Part shown: piece after piece, positions 8,661 to 17,627 of the stretch
Position numbering within the stretch: the first letter of the stretch is position 1
How the letters are laid out: every line of letters starts with the position of its first letter
NCBI RefSeq assembly: GCF_017311415.1
Contig: NZ_JAEKIS010000012.1
Coordinates: 1-64,000, forward strand
Source of the DNA: Salipiger abyssi
GTDB taxonomy: Bacteria > Pseudomonadota > Alphaproteobacteria > Rhodobacterales > Rhodobacteraceae
Direction of reading: 5' to 3'
Length of the DNA stretch: 64,000 nt
Made by a program: the position numbers and the translations under genes
Notes under the pieces: model-generated
The model's database searches: none
What the model was told of the DNA's origin: nothing
What the model saw: the letters and a program-made list of their open reading frames with translations, nothing else

Positions 8661-9619
8661 TAGTCGAGCCGCGCCAGATGCGCGGCGCGCTCGCGCGGCA
8701 GGTCGAAGGCGACGCTCTGGCCGATCTCCAGCGGCGCGGCGCCGGCGGGGGTATCGGCCTTGATCGTGCCGAGTGGGCTTTCGAGGATGTATTCCCGGCG
8801 CTCGCCGGCAAAGGCGGTGCCGCGCACCTTGCCCTCGTTGGGGCCGCTGCCCAGCACCACCGCGCCGGGGCGCCAGGCCAGCCCGCCGCCCGCGCCGTCG
8901 GGCAGAATGGTCTCGAAGCCGACAAAATCGGCGGCAAAGCCCGAAACCGGCGCGGAATAGATTTCTTCCGGCGTGCCCGTCTGCTCAATGGCGCCGTCGC
9001 GCATCAGCACGATGCGGTCGGCCAGCGCCAGCGCCTCGGCCTGATCGTGTGTGACAAAGACCATGGTGATCCCGGTTTCCTTCTGCACCCGTTGCAGCTC
9101 CATCCGCATTTCCAGCCGCAGCCGCGCGTCGAGATTGGAGAGCGGCTCGTCGAGCAGCAACACCTTGGGTTCCATCACCAGGCTGCGGGCCAGCGCCACC
9201 CGCTGCTGCTGCCCGCCCGACAGATCGCGCGGCGCGCGCTGGGCAAAGTCGGACAGCCCGACGGTGGCGAGCCCGTCGCGCACCTTTGCGTCGAGATCGG
9301 GTGCCGATTTCAGCCGCAGCCCGAAGGCCACGTTTTCATAGACCGTCAGATGCGGAAACAGCGCATAGCTCTGGAACACCAGCCCGACCTCGCGCTTGGA
9401 CGGCGGCAGGCGGGTGACGTCGCGCCCGTCGATCACGATACGCCCGGCGCTGGGCGTCATCAGCCCGGCGATGGCGCGCATGGTGGTGGATTTGCCGCAG
9501 CCCGAGGGCCCCAGCAGGGTGATCAGCTCGCCCTTGGCGATGGAGAGGTCGAGCCCTTCGACGGCAACGGTCTTGCCATAGGCGAGGGTGAGCCCGTCGA
9601 GCGCAACGTAGTCAGACAT
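8660..9619 (-). CDS. ABC transporter ATP-binding protein (PotA-like)
   Basis: A 319-residue importer ATPase with Walker A GPSGCGKST, Q-loop FQSYALFPH, signature LSGGQQQR, Walker B VLLLDEPLSNLD and H-loop VFVTHDQ, followed by a C-terminal TOBE-type regulatory domain from about residue 240. This layout is that of the spermidine/putrescine/iron-type CUT family. It energises the two permeases encoded immediately upstream; the 8-base overlap with the previous gene supports one operon. Confidence 0.92.
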   Translation of the reverse strand: MSDYVALDGLTLAYGKTVAVEGLDLSIAKGELITLLGPSGCGKSTTMRAIAGLMTPSAGRIVIDGRDVTRLPPSKREVGLVFQSYALFPHLTVYENVAFGLRLKSAPDLDAKVRDGLATVGLSDFAQRAPRDLSGGQQQRVALARSLVMEPKVLLLDEPLSNLDARLRLEMRMELQRVQKETGITMVFVTHDQAEALALADRIVLMRDGAIEQTGTPEEIYSAPVSGFAADFVGFETILPDGAGGGLAWRPGAVVLGSGPNEGKVRGTAFAGERREYILESPLGTIKADTPAGAAPLEIGQSVAFDLPRERAAHLARLD

Positions 9620-10388
9620 ATTTCGAGAACCCCAGGAACCGTTCCGCGGCGAGGATGATGCCGATGGAGAGGAAGGCGAGCAGCGCCGAGAGCGCCGCCA
9701 CGGACGGATCGTAGTTGATTTCCATATAGGCGATCATGTCGATGGGCAGGGTGCGGATACCCGGCCCCGACAGGAACAGCGAGACCGGCACCTGATTGAA
9801 CGAGGTGACAAAGCCCAGGATGAACGCGGCAAGGATGCCGCCGCGAATGTTCGGCAGCACCACCTTGGTCACCGCCTGCAAGCGGTTACAGCCGAGGATC
9901 AGCGCCGCCTCTTCCATGTCGGTGCGCAGGTTCTCCATCGAGGCCGAGACCACGCGCACCGCATAGGGCAGAACCAGTGCCGTATGGGCGAGGAACAGCG
10001 CCGTCAGCATGCCCAGTCCGGTGGGCAGCACCAGATAGCGCAGCAGCGCGAGGCCGACGATGATGCCCGGCACGATGATCGGCGAGGACACGATGAGCCG
10101 CACCGCCTCGGCCCCCGGCACGCGGTAGCGGGTCATCGCGTAGCTGGCGGGGATCCCCAGCGCCAGCGCCGCCAGCGTGCCGCCCACCGCGAGGAACATC
10201 GATACGCCGAAGGAAGCGCGGAAGCTCTCGATGGTAAAGACCTTGATGAACCACTTGAGCGACAGTCCCTGCGGCGGGAAGGCCAGCGAATTGCCCGCCG
10301 AGAGCGCGGCGGCGATGATGATCAGGAACGGCCCGATCAGAAAGGCGAGGGTCAGGGTCAGGACGACCCAGCTCGGCAGACGGTTCAT
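9612..10388 (-). CDS. ABC transporter permease (PotC-like)
   Basis: A 258-residue inner-membrane permease with about six hydrophobic segments and the EAA loop MEEAALILGCNRLQAVTKVVLPNI, which docks on the ATPase. The family is the PotC type of spermidine/putrescine-like importers. The start overlaps the previous permease stop by 4 bases. Confidence 0.9.
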   Translation of the reverse strand: MNRLPSWVVLTLTLAFLIGPFLIIIAAALSAGNSLAFPPQGLSLKWFIKVFTIESFRASFGVSMFLAVGGTLAALALGIPASYAMTRYRVPGAEAVRLIVSSPIIVPGIIVGLALLRYLVLPTGLGMLTALFLAHTALVLPYAVRVVSASMENLRTDMEEAALILGCNRLQAVTKVVLPNIRGGILAAFILGFVTSFNQVPVSLFLSGPGIRTLPIDMIAYMEINYDPSVAALSALLAFLSIGIILAAERFLGFSKYV

Positions 10389-11212
10389 CGGGCCCTCCTT
10401 GCGGTGGCGAGGCGCTTGAGCAGCAGGTTGGCGGAGAAGGCCATGACCATGAGGATCATGGCGATCACGCTGGCCGAGGCGAAATCGTTGGCCACGGTGA
10501 CCCGCTGATAGAGCAGCGTCTCCAGCATCAGCACCTTGGCGCCGCCGAGGATGGCGGGGGTGATATAGGCGGTCATCGAACCGGTGAAGACCAGCGTGCC
10601 GCCGACCACCAGCCCCTCGCGGGTGAGTGGCAGGATGACCCGGGCAAAGACCTGAAACCAGTTGGCGCCGAGTACCCGCGCGGCGGGCACCGCGTCGCGC
10701 GGCATGTTCTCCATCGCCGAGACCAGGCTGATGATCATCAGCGGCAGGAAGAGTTGCAGCAGGCCGATGAACACGGCGGTTTCGGTGAAAAGCAGCCGCA
10801 GCGGCGTGTCGAGCAACCCGCTTCCCACCAGCATCTGGTTGACGAAGCCGGTGCGCCCGAGGATCACCAGCCAGGCATAGGTGCGCGCCACGGGCGAGAT
10901 CATCAGCGGCAGCGTGACCAGCGCAAAGACCCGTCCGCGCGAGGCGGGCGGCAGGCTGACGATGGCGAAGGCGGTGGCATAGCCGATCACCGCCGAAACC
11001 CCGGCCACCAGCGCCGCCAGTTTCAGCGTGCGCAGGAACACCACGCGGTTGCGGCCGCTGGCGAAGAATTCGACATAAGGCGCCAGCGACCAGCCGTCGG
11101 CATTGCGAAAGCCTTCGGAAAGCAGAATCCCCACCGGCAGCAGAAACAGCGCCGCGGCGAAGACCGCCGCAGGCAAGGCCAGGGCGAGACCTGTGCGTTT
11201 GTCCTCGAACAT
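10385..11212 (-). CDS. ABC transporter permease (PotB-like)
   Basis: A 275-residue inner-membrane protein, first permease of the operon, with an N-terminal membrane anchor and the EAA loop region PRDAVPAARVLGANWFQVFARVILPL. It pairs with the PotC-like protein to form the channel. It begins only 4 bases after the solute-binding protein stop. Confidence 0.9.
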   Translation of the reverse strand: MFEDKRTGLALALPAAVFAAALFLLPVGILLSEGFRNADGWSLAPYVEFFASGRNRVVFLRTLKLAALVAGVSAVIGYATAFAIVSLPPASRGRVFALVTLPLMISPVARTYAWLVILGRTGFVNQMLVGSGLLDTPLRLLFTETAVFIGLLQLFLPLMIISLVSAMENMPRDAVPAARVLGANWFQVFARVILPLTREGLVVGGTLVFTGSMTAYITPAILGGAKVLMLETLLYQRVTVANDFASASVIAMILMVMAFSANLLLKRLATARRAR

Positions 11213-11216
11213 GAGC

Positions 11217-12257
11217 TTACTTCAGCACCTTGGCGTTCCATTCCTCCAGCCAGCTTTCGCGGCTGTCGAGGATCACGTCGGGCGGCAGCAGCTTGAGCGA
11301 GGCCACGGTCTCGGCACCATAGGTCAGGTTCTCGGCCACCTCGTCTGAGACCTCCACCTCGGCATTGGCGGGGCTGTCGACCAGCGCCTCGGCCAGCGCG
11401 GTCTGAACCTCGGTCGATAGCCAGAAGTCCATGAATTGCAGCGCCAGATCCTCGTTGCCGTTATTGGCGGTCATCACCATGACGTTCATGCCGCCGGTCT
11501 GGCCCTCTTTCGGTGTCGCCCATTCCATCGGCAGCCCATTGTCCTTGAACCGGCCCCAGGCAAAGCGGCCCACCGGCGCGGCCCAGATCTCTTCCTGCTG
11601 CATGAGCTGGGCGAGCTGCGAGGAGCGCACGTAATAGGTCACGATATCGTCCGCATGCGCGGCGACCTCTTCGATGGCGGGGGTCAGGTCGTAGCCTTCC
11701 GATCCCATCGCCTGGCCGAGCATGTAGAGCGCCGGCGGGCCCTGGTTGGTGGTGACATCGGGAAAGGCCACGTTGCCCGCCAGCTCGGGCGACATCAGGT
11801 CGGCCCAGCTCTCCACCGTCACCTTGTCGGAGCGGTAGACGATGGAGGTGGCATAAAAGGTGTAGCCAATGCCCAGATGATCGCCCAGAGGATCCTTGGC
11901 GATGTCGTAGAGCTTGTCGTAATTCGACAGTTTCGACACATCGACCGGTTGCAGCAGATCCTTGCGGGCGGCGCCCATGGCGTCATGGGTGGAGAGCACC
12001 GCCATGTCGATCACCGGATCGTCCTTGTTGGCTTCGATCTTGGCCAGCCGCTCGACGGAATTGCCGGTCTCGACGACGATGTCGCAGCCGCAGATCTCTT
12101 CGAACGGATCGTAGACGATCTCTTTGAACTCGTCCTGGGCAAAGCTGTAGACCGATATGGTCAGTGTCTTGTCGGCGGCATGGGCCGCGGGAGCGAGGGC
12201 GAGCGCGCTCAGGCTCGCCGCCGCCAGAAGGCGGGTCTTGGCGGGACGTCGGGTCAT
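11217..12257 (-). CDS. ABC transporter solute-binding protein (PotD-like)
   Basis: A 346-residue periplasmic binding protein with a cleavable signal ending ALALAPAAHAA near residue 27, then a mature part starting KTLTISVYSFAQDEFKEIVYDPFEE, typical of the polyamine/iron SBP group. Linked nucleoside hydrolase and adenine deaminase suggest it binds a purine nucleoside or base, although the family name points to polyamines. Its start overlaps the lacI stop by ATGA. Confidence 0.88.
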   Translation of the reverse strand: MTRRPAKTRLLAAASLSALALAPAAHAADKTLTISVYSFAQDEFKEIVYDPFEEICGCDIVVETGNSVERLAKIEANKDDPVIDMAVLSTHDAMGAARKDLLQPVDVSKLSNYDKLYDIAKDPLGDHLGIGYTFYATSIVYRSDKVTVESWADLMSPELAGNVAFPDVTTNQGPPALYMLGQAMGSEGYDLTPAIEEVAAHADDIVTYYVRSSQLAQLMQQEEIWAAPVGRFAWGRFKDNGLPMEWATPKEGQTGGMNVMVMTANNGNEDLALQFMDFWLSTEVQTALAEALVDSPANAEVEVSDEVAENLTYGAETVASLKLLPPDVILDSRESWLEEWNAKVLK

Positions 12258-13225
12258 GGGCAGGTCTCCGTGTTGGGGTGGTTTATGGTTGTGCCGCGCG
12301 GCAGCAGTGTCACCGGAACGGTGCGCGGCGGCGGCGCGGGGTTGGCGTCGAGCTGCGCCAGCACACTGGCCAGCGCGCCCTCGGCGATGGCGCCCAGATC
12401 CTGGGCGACGGTGGTCAGTCCCGGCGCCACAAGCGCCGAGAAGGCGTGATTGTCGAAGCCGGTTACCGCGATCTCTTGCGGCACCTTCAGCCCGGCGGCC
12501 TGCAAGCGCGTCAGCAGCGGCAGCGCGATCAGGTCCGAGGTGGCGGCAAGCGCGGTGAAGCCCTGCGCCAGGATGTCGCGCGGCGAGGGAAGAGGTTCCT
12601 CCTCCAGCCAGAGCACCCTTGCGCTCATGTCGTTGCCGAGCGCGCCGGTCATGCCGGCGACGCGGTCCCTCTGTACCCGGGACGAGCGGCTTTGCCCGAC
12701 GATAAGGATGTTCTTGTGCCCGAAGTTGCGCAGATGTCCGGCAATCAGCGCGCCGCCCTGCCGGTGATCGGCAGAGATGGTGTTGCCGGGGGTGGAGGCG
12801 GCGTCGATCACCGCGACCGGCACGGTGAGCTCCGGCAGCTTTGTGCCGCGCCGGGGTACCACAACCAGCCCGTCCGCGCCCTGCCGCAGCAGCCGGCGCA
12901 GCGCCTTATCCTGCGCCTCGCGGGTGCCCCGGCTGTCGGCGATGAGCACGCCGAGCCCGCGCGCCTGCGCCGCCGCTTCGATGGACTGCGCCAGCGCGGG
13001 AAAAAGCGGGTTGGCAATGTCCGGCAGTACCAGCCCGATCACGCCGCTGCGCCCGGTGCGCAGCGCCCGCGCCCGCACCGAAGGAGCATAGCCCAGTCGC
13101 GCGGCCTCGTCGCGGATGCGGGTTTTCAGCGCCTCGGAGACGCGCCCCTTGCCGGAAAGCGCGTTGGACACGGTGGCCTTGGAGACCCCCATGGCGCGCG
13201 CGATGTCTTCCAGCTTGGGTGTCAT
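12254..13225 (-). CDS. LacI family transcriptional regulator
   Basis: A 323-residue repressor with an N-terminal LacI helix-turn-helix (KLEDIARAMGVSKATVSNAL, residues 4-23) and a periplasmic-binding-protein-like ligand domain. The ATG at 13225 is chosen because the HTH then begins at the usual place; an ATG 69 bases upstream is in frame but adds unrelated residues and would run over the putative operator. It is the first gene of a seven-gene operon ending with ade, so it probably controls its own operon through TTAAACGATTAA at 13249-13260, in response to a purine or nucleoside. Confidence 0.9.
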   Translation of the reverse strand: MTPKLEDIARAMGVSKATVSNALSGKGRVSEALKTRIRDEAARLGYAPSVRARALRTGRSGVIGLVLPDIANPLFPALAQSIEAAAQARGLGVLIADSRGTREAQDKALRRLLRQGADGLVVVPRRGTKLPELTVPVAVIDAASTPGNTISADHRQGGALIAGHLRNFGHKNILIVGQSRSSRVQRDRVAGMTGALGNDMSARVLWLEEEPLPSPRDILAQGFTALAATSDLIALPLLTRLQAAGLKVPQEIAVTGFDNHAFSALVAPGLTTVAQDLGAIAEGALASVLAQLDANPAPPPRTVPVTLLPRGTTINHPNTETCP

Positions 13226-13248
13226 GTCCGACTCGGCTCCCGAGAAGA

Positions 13249-13260
13249 TTAAACGATTAA
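13249..13260 (-). promoter_or_regulatory. Putative LacI operator
   Basis: TTAAACGATTAA is a near-palindrome around a central CG, the usual form of LacI-family operators. It lies 24 bases ahead of the lacI start, where bound repressor would block transcription of the whole operon. No second copy was noticed in the window. Confidence 0.55.
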
Positions 13261-13432
13261 GCAAATTCAGCGCGAACAGGGTGCGTCGCGTCAAGTGGCG
13301 GCACCGGTATTTTCGGCTGGGCGCGGATATGCGGATATCGTTTGCACGCGAATTGATCGCACAGGCCGGTTCTGACCCGCCGGTAGCTGGCCGGAGAGCG
13401 ACGTGGCTTACTCGCGCGCGCGAGGGAGCTCG

Positions 13433-14122
13433 CTAGTGAGACAGCGCCTCTTTCAGCGATTGCGGCGCCGAGCCGCGGTCGCGCAGGTCGAGCGAGGTGA
13501 GCAGGTCGAGTAGGTGGCTCTTCATCAGATCCTCGGCCAGCGGGCCGTCGCCGCTCGCCAGCGCGCGCAGCAGCGCATGGTGGGCGTGGCTCTCGCAGAG
13601 CGCCGCGCGGCGCTGCCAGTAAAGCGCGATGATCAGCGAGGAGCGCGAAACCAACTGGGTGACGAACTCGGCCACGGTTGCCTGATCTGCGATGCGCGCG
13701 ATCTCGATATGGAACATGCCCGACAGATGCAGCGCGCGGCCGGTATCGCCCAGATCGAGCGCGCGGTGCTCGTTGTCGATATGGGTTTGGAGCGTGGCGA
13801 TATCGGCCTCGGTCATGCGCTCGGCGGCCGAGCGCGCGGTGCGCGGCTCCAGCAGGGCGCGCGCCTCGAAGACCTCGCGCGCCTCCTTGACCGTGGGCTG
13901 GGCGACAAAGGCGCCGCGGTTGCGCCGCAGATCCACCAAACGCATATGCGCGAGCCTTTGCAGCGCCGCGCGCACCACGGTGCGGCTGACGCCATAGACC
14001 TCGCCGACCTCGTCCTCGTTGAGCTTCATCCCAGGCGCGATCCGGTGCTCGTGAATGGCCGTCGCCAGCCTCTCCACGATCCTCTCGTCGCCGCTTTCCC
14101 GTTTTTGCGCTGCCCGCGCCAT
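13433..14122 (-). CDS. GntR family regulator, FCD (FadR-like) subgroup
   Basis: A 229-residue regulator with a winged HTH at residues 15-75 (LNEDEVGEVYGVSRTVVRAAL) and an all-helical FCD ligand domain (VFEARALLEPRTARSAAERM onwards, with later His residues that usually hold a metal). It is divergent from the ABC transporter/racemase operon, which it probably represses until a transported organic or amino acid appears. A matching operator, ATTGTATACGAT, lies between the two transcription units. Confidence 0.9.
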   Translation of the reverse strand: MARAAQKRESGDERIVERLATAIHEHRIAPGMKLNEDEVGEVYGVSRTVVRAALQRLAHMRLVDLRRNRGAFVAQPTVKEAREVFEARALLEPRTARSAAERMTEADIATLQTHIDNEHRALDLGDTGRALHLSGMFHIEIARIADQATVAEFVTQLVSRSSLIIALYWQRRAALCESHAHHALLRALASGDGPLAEDLMKSHLLDLLTSLDLRDRGSAPQSLKEALSH

Positions 14123-14211
14123 TGCCGTCGTCCTGCTCGGTTACCGGGTAACAATGCGCGTTACTGGGCGATTCTCAAGCTATGCCATGCGTTTCCAGGA
14201 TTGTGCGTAAG

Positions 14212-14223
14212 ATTGTATACGAT
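14212..14223. promoter_or_regulatory. Putative GntR/FCD operator
   Basis: ATTGTATACGAT contains the TGTATAC core typical of FadR-subfamily GntR operators, as an imperfect dyad. It sits 89 bases from the gntR start and 145 bases from the divergent ABC ATPase start, suitable for controlling both. Confidence 0.6.
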
Positions 14224-14368
14224 TTCAGGTGCAATGTTGTGCGCAATGGGGTTCCGTCGGCCCAAATGGTGGGCGTTTCCGGTATGGCTTCGGTCCGGCG
14301 GCTGAAACTGTTTCATCTTTGAGAGAATTCCGTCTCAGCCTCGGAGCAATCACGACAGGGAGCTGCCG

Positions 14369-15340
14369 ATGCGCACGGAAGATGATCTCGAACTCGTTCA
14401 CCTGACCAAGCGCTATGGCGACACCGCCGCGGTGCGCGACATCAATCACGTCTTCAACAACGGCACCTATGTCTGCCTGCTCGGCCCCTCGGGCTGCGGC
14501 AAGTCGACGACGCTGCGGATGATCGCGGGGCATGAGAGTGTCAGCGAGGGCGCGATCCTGCTGAAGGGCCAGAACATCGCGCCGCTGCCGCCGGCACGGC
14601 GCGGCACGGCGATGATGTTCCAGAGCTATGCGCTGTTTCCGCACCTTTCGGTGCGCGACAACGTGGCGTTTTCGCTGCGCATGAAGGGCGAGGACAAACC
14701 GGCCCGCCACCGCGCCGCCGACGAGATGCTGGAGCTGGTGGACATGTCGCACCTGGCGCAGCGGCTGCCGGCGCAGCTCTCTGGCGGCCAGCAGCAGCGG
14801 GTGGCGCTGGCGCGCGCGCTGGTGACCAAGCCGCGGGTGCTGCTGCTCGACGAGCCGCTCTCGGCGCTGGACCCGTTCCTGCGCATCCGCGTGCGCGCCG
14901 AGCTGAAGCGGCTTCAGCGAGAGCTGGGCATCACCTTCATCCATGTCACCCACGGCCAGGACGAGGCGCTGGCGCTCGCCGATCAGATCGTGGTGATGAA
15001 CAACGCGGTCATCGAGCAGGCGGGGCACCCGCGCGACGTGTTCGCGGCGCCCCGCACCGAATTCGTCGCGCGCTTCATGGGTGGCCACAACGTGCTGTCA
15101 CTGAACGGATCGCGCTACGCGCTGCGCGCCGATGAGGTGAGGCTGGCGCCGCAGGGGCATGCGGCGGTGGTGCGCACGGTGGAATATCAGGGCCATCACG
15201 TCGCGGTCACCGCGACGATGGGGGAGGAGGAGATCCTCGCCTATGTGCCCGAGGAGAGCTTTTTCTCCGATCCGAAGAGCCCGGGCGACGCGGTGAGCCT
15301 CGCCTGGGAAGAAGGGCGGCTGCACCGCCTCGAAGCCTGA
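14369..15340 (+). CDS. ABC transporter ATP-binding protein (PotA-like)
   Basis: A 323-residue importer ATPase: Walker A GPSGCGKST, Q-loop FQSYALFPHL, signature LSGGQQQR, Walker B VLLLDEPLSALD, H-loop IHVTHGQ (Gly after His where Asp is usual) and a C-terminal TOBE-like domain from about residue 245. It is the first gene of a five-gene operon for a second spermidine/putrescine-type importer. Confidence 0.92.
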   Translation: MRTEDDLELVHLTKRYGDTAAVRDINHVFNNGTYVCLLGPSGCGKSTTLRMIAGHESVSEGAILLKGQNIAPLPPARRGTAMMFQSYALFPHLSVRDNVAFSLRMKGEDKPARHRAADEMLELVDMSHLAQRLPAQLSGGQQQRVALARALVTKPRVLLLDEPLSALDPFLRIRVRAELKRLQRELGITFIHVTHGQDEALALADQIVVMNNAVIEQAGHPRDVFAAPRTEFVARFMGGHNVLSLNGSRYALRADEVRLAPQGHAAVVRTVEYQGHHVAVTATMGEEEILAYVPEESFFSDPKSPGDAVSLAWEEGRLHRLEA

Positions 15341-15395
15341 CGGGCACTCCGCCCGCAATTCACCGATAACGACGACCAACGGAGAGAGGACTACC

Positions 15396-16661
15396 ATGGC
15401 CAAAGTCGGATATACCCGCCGCGCGCTGCTCAAGGGAGGGGCCGCCGCCGCTGCCGCCTCGGCGCTTCCCGCGCCGATGCTCTGGGCGCAGGAGACCAAG
15501 AACATCGTGTTGCGCCAGTTCGGCACCGGCGTGTCGAACCTCAACGAGGTGGCACAGAAAGTGAAAGAGGATCTGGGTTTCACGCTGGAAATGACCGCGC
15601 TCGATTCCGACAGCGTCACCCAGCGCGCCGCCACCCAGCCCGACAGTTTCGACATCGCCGATATCGAATACTGGATCTGCAAGAAGGTCTGGCCGACCGG
15701 CAACCTTCAGGCGATGGATACCTCGAAGATCGCCAATTACGACAAGATCGTCGGTATCTTCCGCTCCGGCAAGCTGACGCCGGAGTCGGTCATCGCGCAG
15801 GGCACCGCGCCGCATAGCGTGGGCTTTGTCGACGGCCCCGGCGCCACCAGCTTTGCCGATGAGGAAACCGGCTGGATGACGCTGATCCCAACGATCTACA
15901 ACGCCGACACGCTGGGCATCCGGCCCGACCTGATCGGCCGTCCGATCTCCAACTGGTCGGAGCTGCTGAACCCGGAATTCAAGGGCAAGGCCTCGATCCT
16001 CGACATTTCGTCGATCGGTATCATGGATATGGCGATGGTCTGCGAATCCATGGGCGAGATCACCTATGGCGACAAGGGCAACATGACCCGCGAGGAGATC
16101 GACAAGACCTTTGCGATCTTCACCGAAGCCAAGCAGAACGGCCAGTTCCGCGCCTTCTGGAAGACCTTCGACGAGAGCGTCAATCTGATGGCCTCCGGCG
16201 AGGTGGTGATCCAGTCGATGTGGTCGCCGGCGATCACCGCGGTGAAATCGCGCGGCATTCCCTGCGTCTACCAGCCGCTGGAAGAGGGCTATCGCTCCTG
16301 GGGCGGCGGCATCGGCCTGTCGAAATCGCTGACCGGCATGGAGCTGGATGCGGCTTACGACTACATCAACTGGTATCTTGACGGCTGGGTCGGCGGGTTC
16401 CTGATGCGTCAGGGTTATTACTCGGCAGTGCCGGAAACCTCCAAGAACTACATGTCCGAGAACGAGTGGGGCTACTGGTTCGAGGGCAAGGAAGCGACGG
16501 CCGAGATCACCTCGCCCTTCGGCGATGTGCTGGCACAGGCCGGCGAAGTGCGCGACGGCGGCTCCTTCTACGACCGGATGGGGTCTGTTGCCTGCTGGAA
16601 CGCCGTCATGGACGAGAACCAGTACATGGTGCGTAAGTGGAACGAGTTCATCGCGTCCTGA
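15396..16661 (+). CDS. ABC transporter solute-binding protein, Tat-exported
   Basis: A 421-residue periplasmic binding protein. The N-terminus TRRALLKGGAAAAAASALPA is a twin-arginine signal, with cleavage likely near APMLWA. The mature part belongs to the PotD/PotF-like class 2 binding proteins but is longer than usual. The ligand is unknown; the linked racemase suggests a hydantoin, amino acid or related compound. It is followed by two strong hairpins before the permease gene. Confidence 0.88.
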   Translation: MAKVGYTRRALLKGGAAAAAASALPAPMLWAQETKNIVLRQFGTGVSNLNEVAQKVKEDLGFTLEMTALDSDSVTQRAATQPDSFDIADIEYWICKKVWPTGNLQAMDTSKIANYDKIVGIFRSGKLTPESVIAQGTAPHSVGFVDGPGATSFADEETGWMTLIPTIYNADTLGIRPDLIGRPISNWSELLNPEFKGKASILDISSIGIMDMAMVCESMGEITYGDKGNMTREEIDKTFAIFTEAKQNGQFRAFWKTFDESVNLMASGEVVIQSMWSPAITAVKSRGIPCVYQPLEEGYRSWGGGIGLSKSLTGMELDAAYDYINWYLDGWVGGFLMRQGYYSAVPETSKNYMSENEWGYWFEGKEATAEITSPFGDVLAQAGEVRDGGSFYDRMGSVACWNAVMDENQYMVRKWNEFIAS

Positions 16662-16669
16662 GGCGGAAT

Positions 16670-16716
16670 GTCGCCGCCTGACGGCGGCGACCGGCGGGGG
16701 GCGTGCCGCCCCCCGC
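16670..16716 (+). terminator. Tandem hairpins after the binding-protein gene
   Basis: GTCGCCGCC/GGCGGCGAC (16670-16678, 16683-16691) and GCGGGGGGC/GCCCCCCGC (16694-16702, 16708-16716) are two perfect 9-bp stems without a T-run. Such structures commonly protect the binding-protein message or attenuate read-through to the permeases. Confidence 0.6.
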
Positions 16717-16769
16717 AACCCCCCGCAGTTGCGTATTTTCAAAGAGAAGAAAGGACGGGGACGCGCCCA

Positions 16770-17624
16770 ATGCTGAAGAACCGCCACGTGACCGGCTGGC
16801 TACAGGCCGCGCCGCTGAGCCTTGTCCTGATCGGCTTTCTGATCCTGCCGATCGTCGCCATCGTCATCGTAAGTTTCTGGCGGGCGACGGAGTTTTCCAT
16901 CATCCCCGCCTTCACGCTGGAGAATTACCAGTTCCTCTTCGGCTCGCCGGTGACCTACAAGGTGTTCCTCGCGACCTTCAAATACGCCGCGATCACATGG
17001 GCGCTGACCCTGCTGATCGGCTTCACCGCCGCTTATTACCTGGCCTTCCACATCCGCAGCCAGACGGTACAGATCGCGCTGTTCCTGCTCTGCACGATCC
17101 CGTTCTGGACTTCGAACATCATCCGCATGATCTCGTGGATTCCGTTTCTGGGGCGCAATGGCATCGCCAACAGCACGCTGATCGACATGGGGGTGATCGA
17201 CGAGCCGCTGGAATGGCTGCTTTACAGCGATTTCTCGGTGATCCTGGCCTTTGTCCACCTTTATACGCTGTTCATGGTGGTGCCGATCTTCAACACCATG
17301 ATGCGCATCGACCGTTCGCTGATCGAGGCGGCCTATGACAACGGGGCGAGCGGGTTCCAGACGCTGGTGCATGTGATCGTGCCGCTGACCAAGCCGGGCA
17401 TCATGATCGGCACGATTTTCGTGCTGACGCTGGCGATGGGGGATTTCATCACCGTGCGCTTCATGTCCGGCAGCCAGAAGGCCAATGTCGGGCGGCTCAT
17501 TTCCAACGACATCGCGCTGCTGCAATACCCCTCGGCCGCCGCTACCGCCGTGGTGCTGCTCTGCACCGTGCTGATCGTGATCGGCATCCTTCTGCGCTTC
17601 GTCGATATCCGCAAGGAGCTCTGA
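16770..17624 (+). CDS. ABC transporter permease (PotB-like)
   Basis: A 284-residue inner-membrane permease with about six membrane segments, beginning with WLQAAPLSLVLIGFLILPIV, and the EAA loop LIEAAYDNGASGFQTLVHVIVPL. The ATG at 16770 gives the normal PotB-like N-terminus and is preceded by AAGAAAGGA; the longer frame upstream translates the hairpins and is not coding. Confidence 0.9.
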   Translation: MLKNRHVTGWLQAAPLSLVLIGFLILPIVAIVIVSFWRATEFSIIPAFTLENYQFLFGSPVTYKVFLATFKYAAITWALTLLIGFTAAYYLAFHIRSQTVQIALFLLCTIPFWTSNIIRMISWIPFLGRNGIANSTLIDMGVIDEPLEWLLYSDFSVILAFVHLYTLFMVVPIFNTMMRIDRSLIEAAYDNGASGFQTLVHVIVPLTKPGIMIGTIFVLTLAMGDFITVRFMSGSQKANVGRLISNDIALLQYPSAAATAVVLLCTVLIVIGILLRFVDIRKEL

Positions 17625-17627
17625 GAC

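Noticed and set aside
7783-8988. 400-residue N-terminal extension of adenine deaminase
   Set aside because: It is the third-frame shadow of the nucleoside hydrolase and ABC ATPase genes; Ade has normal length from the internal ATG.
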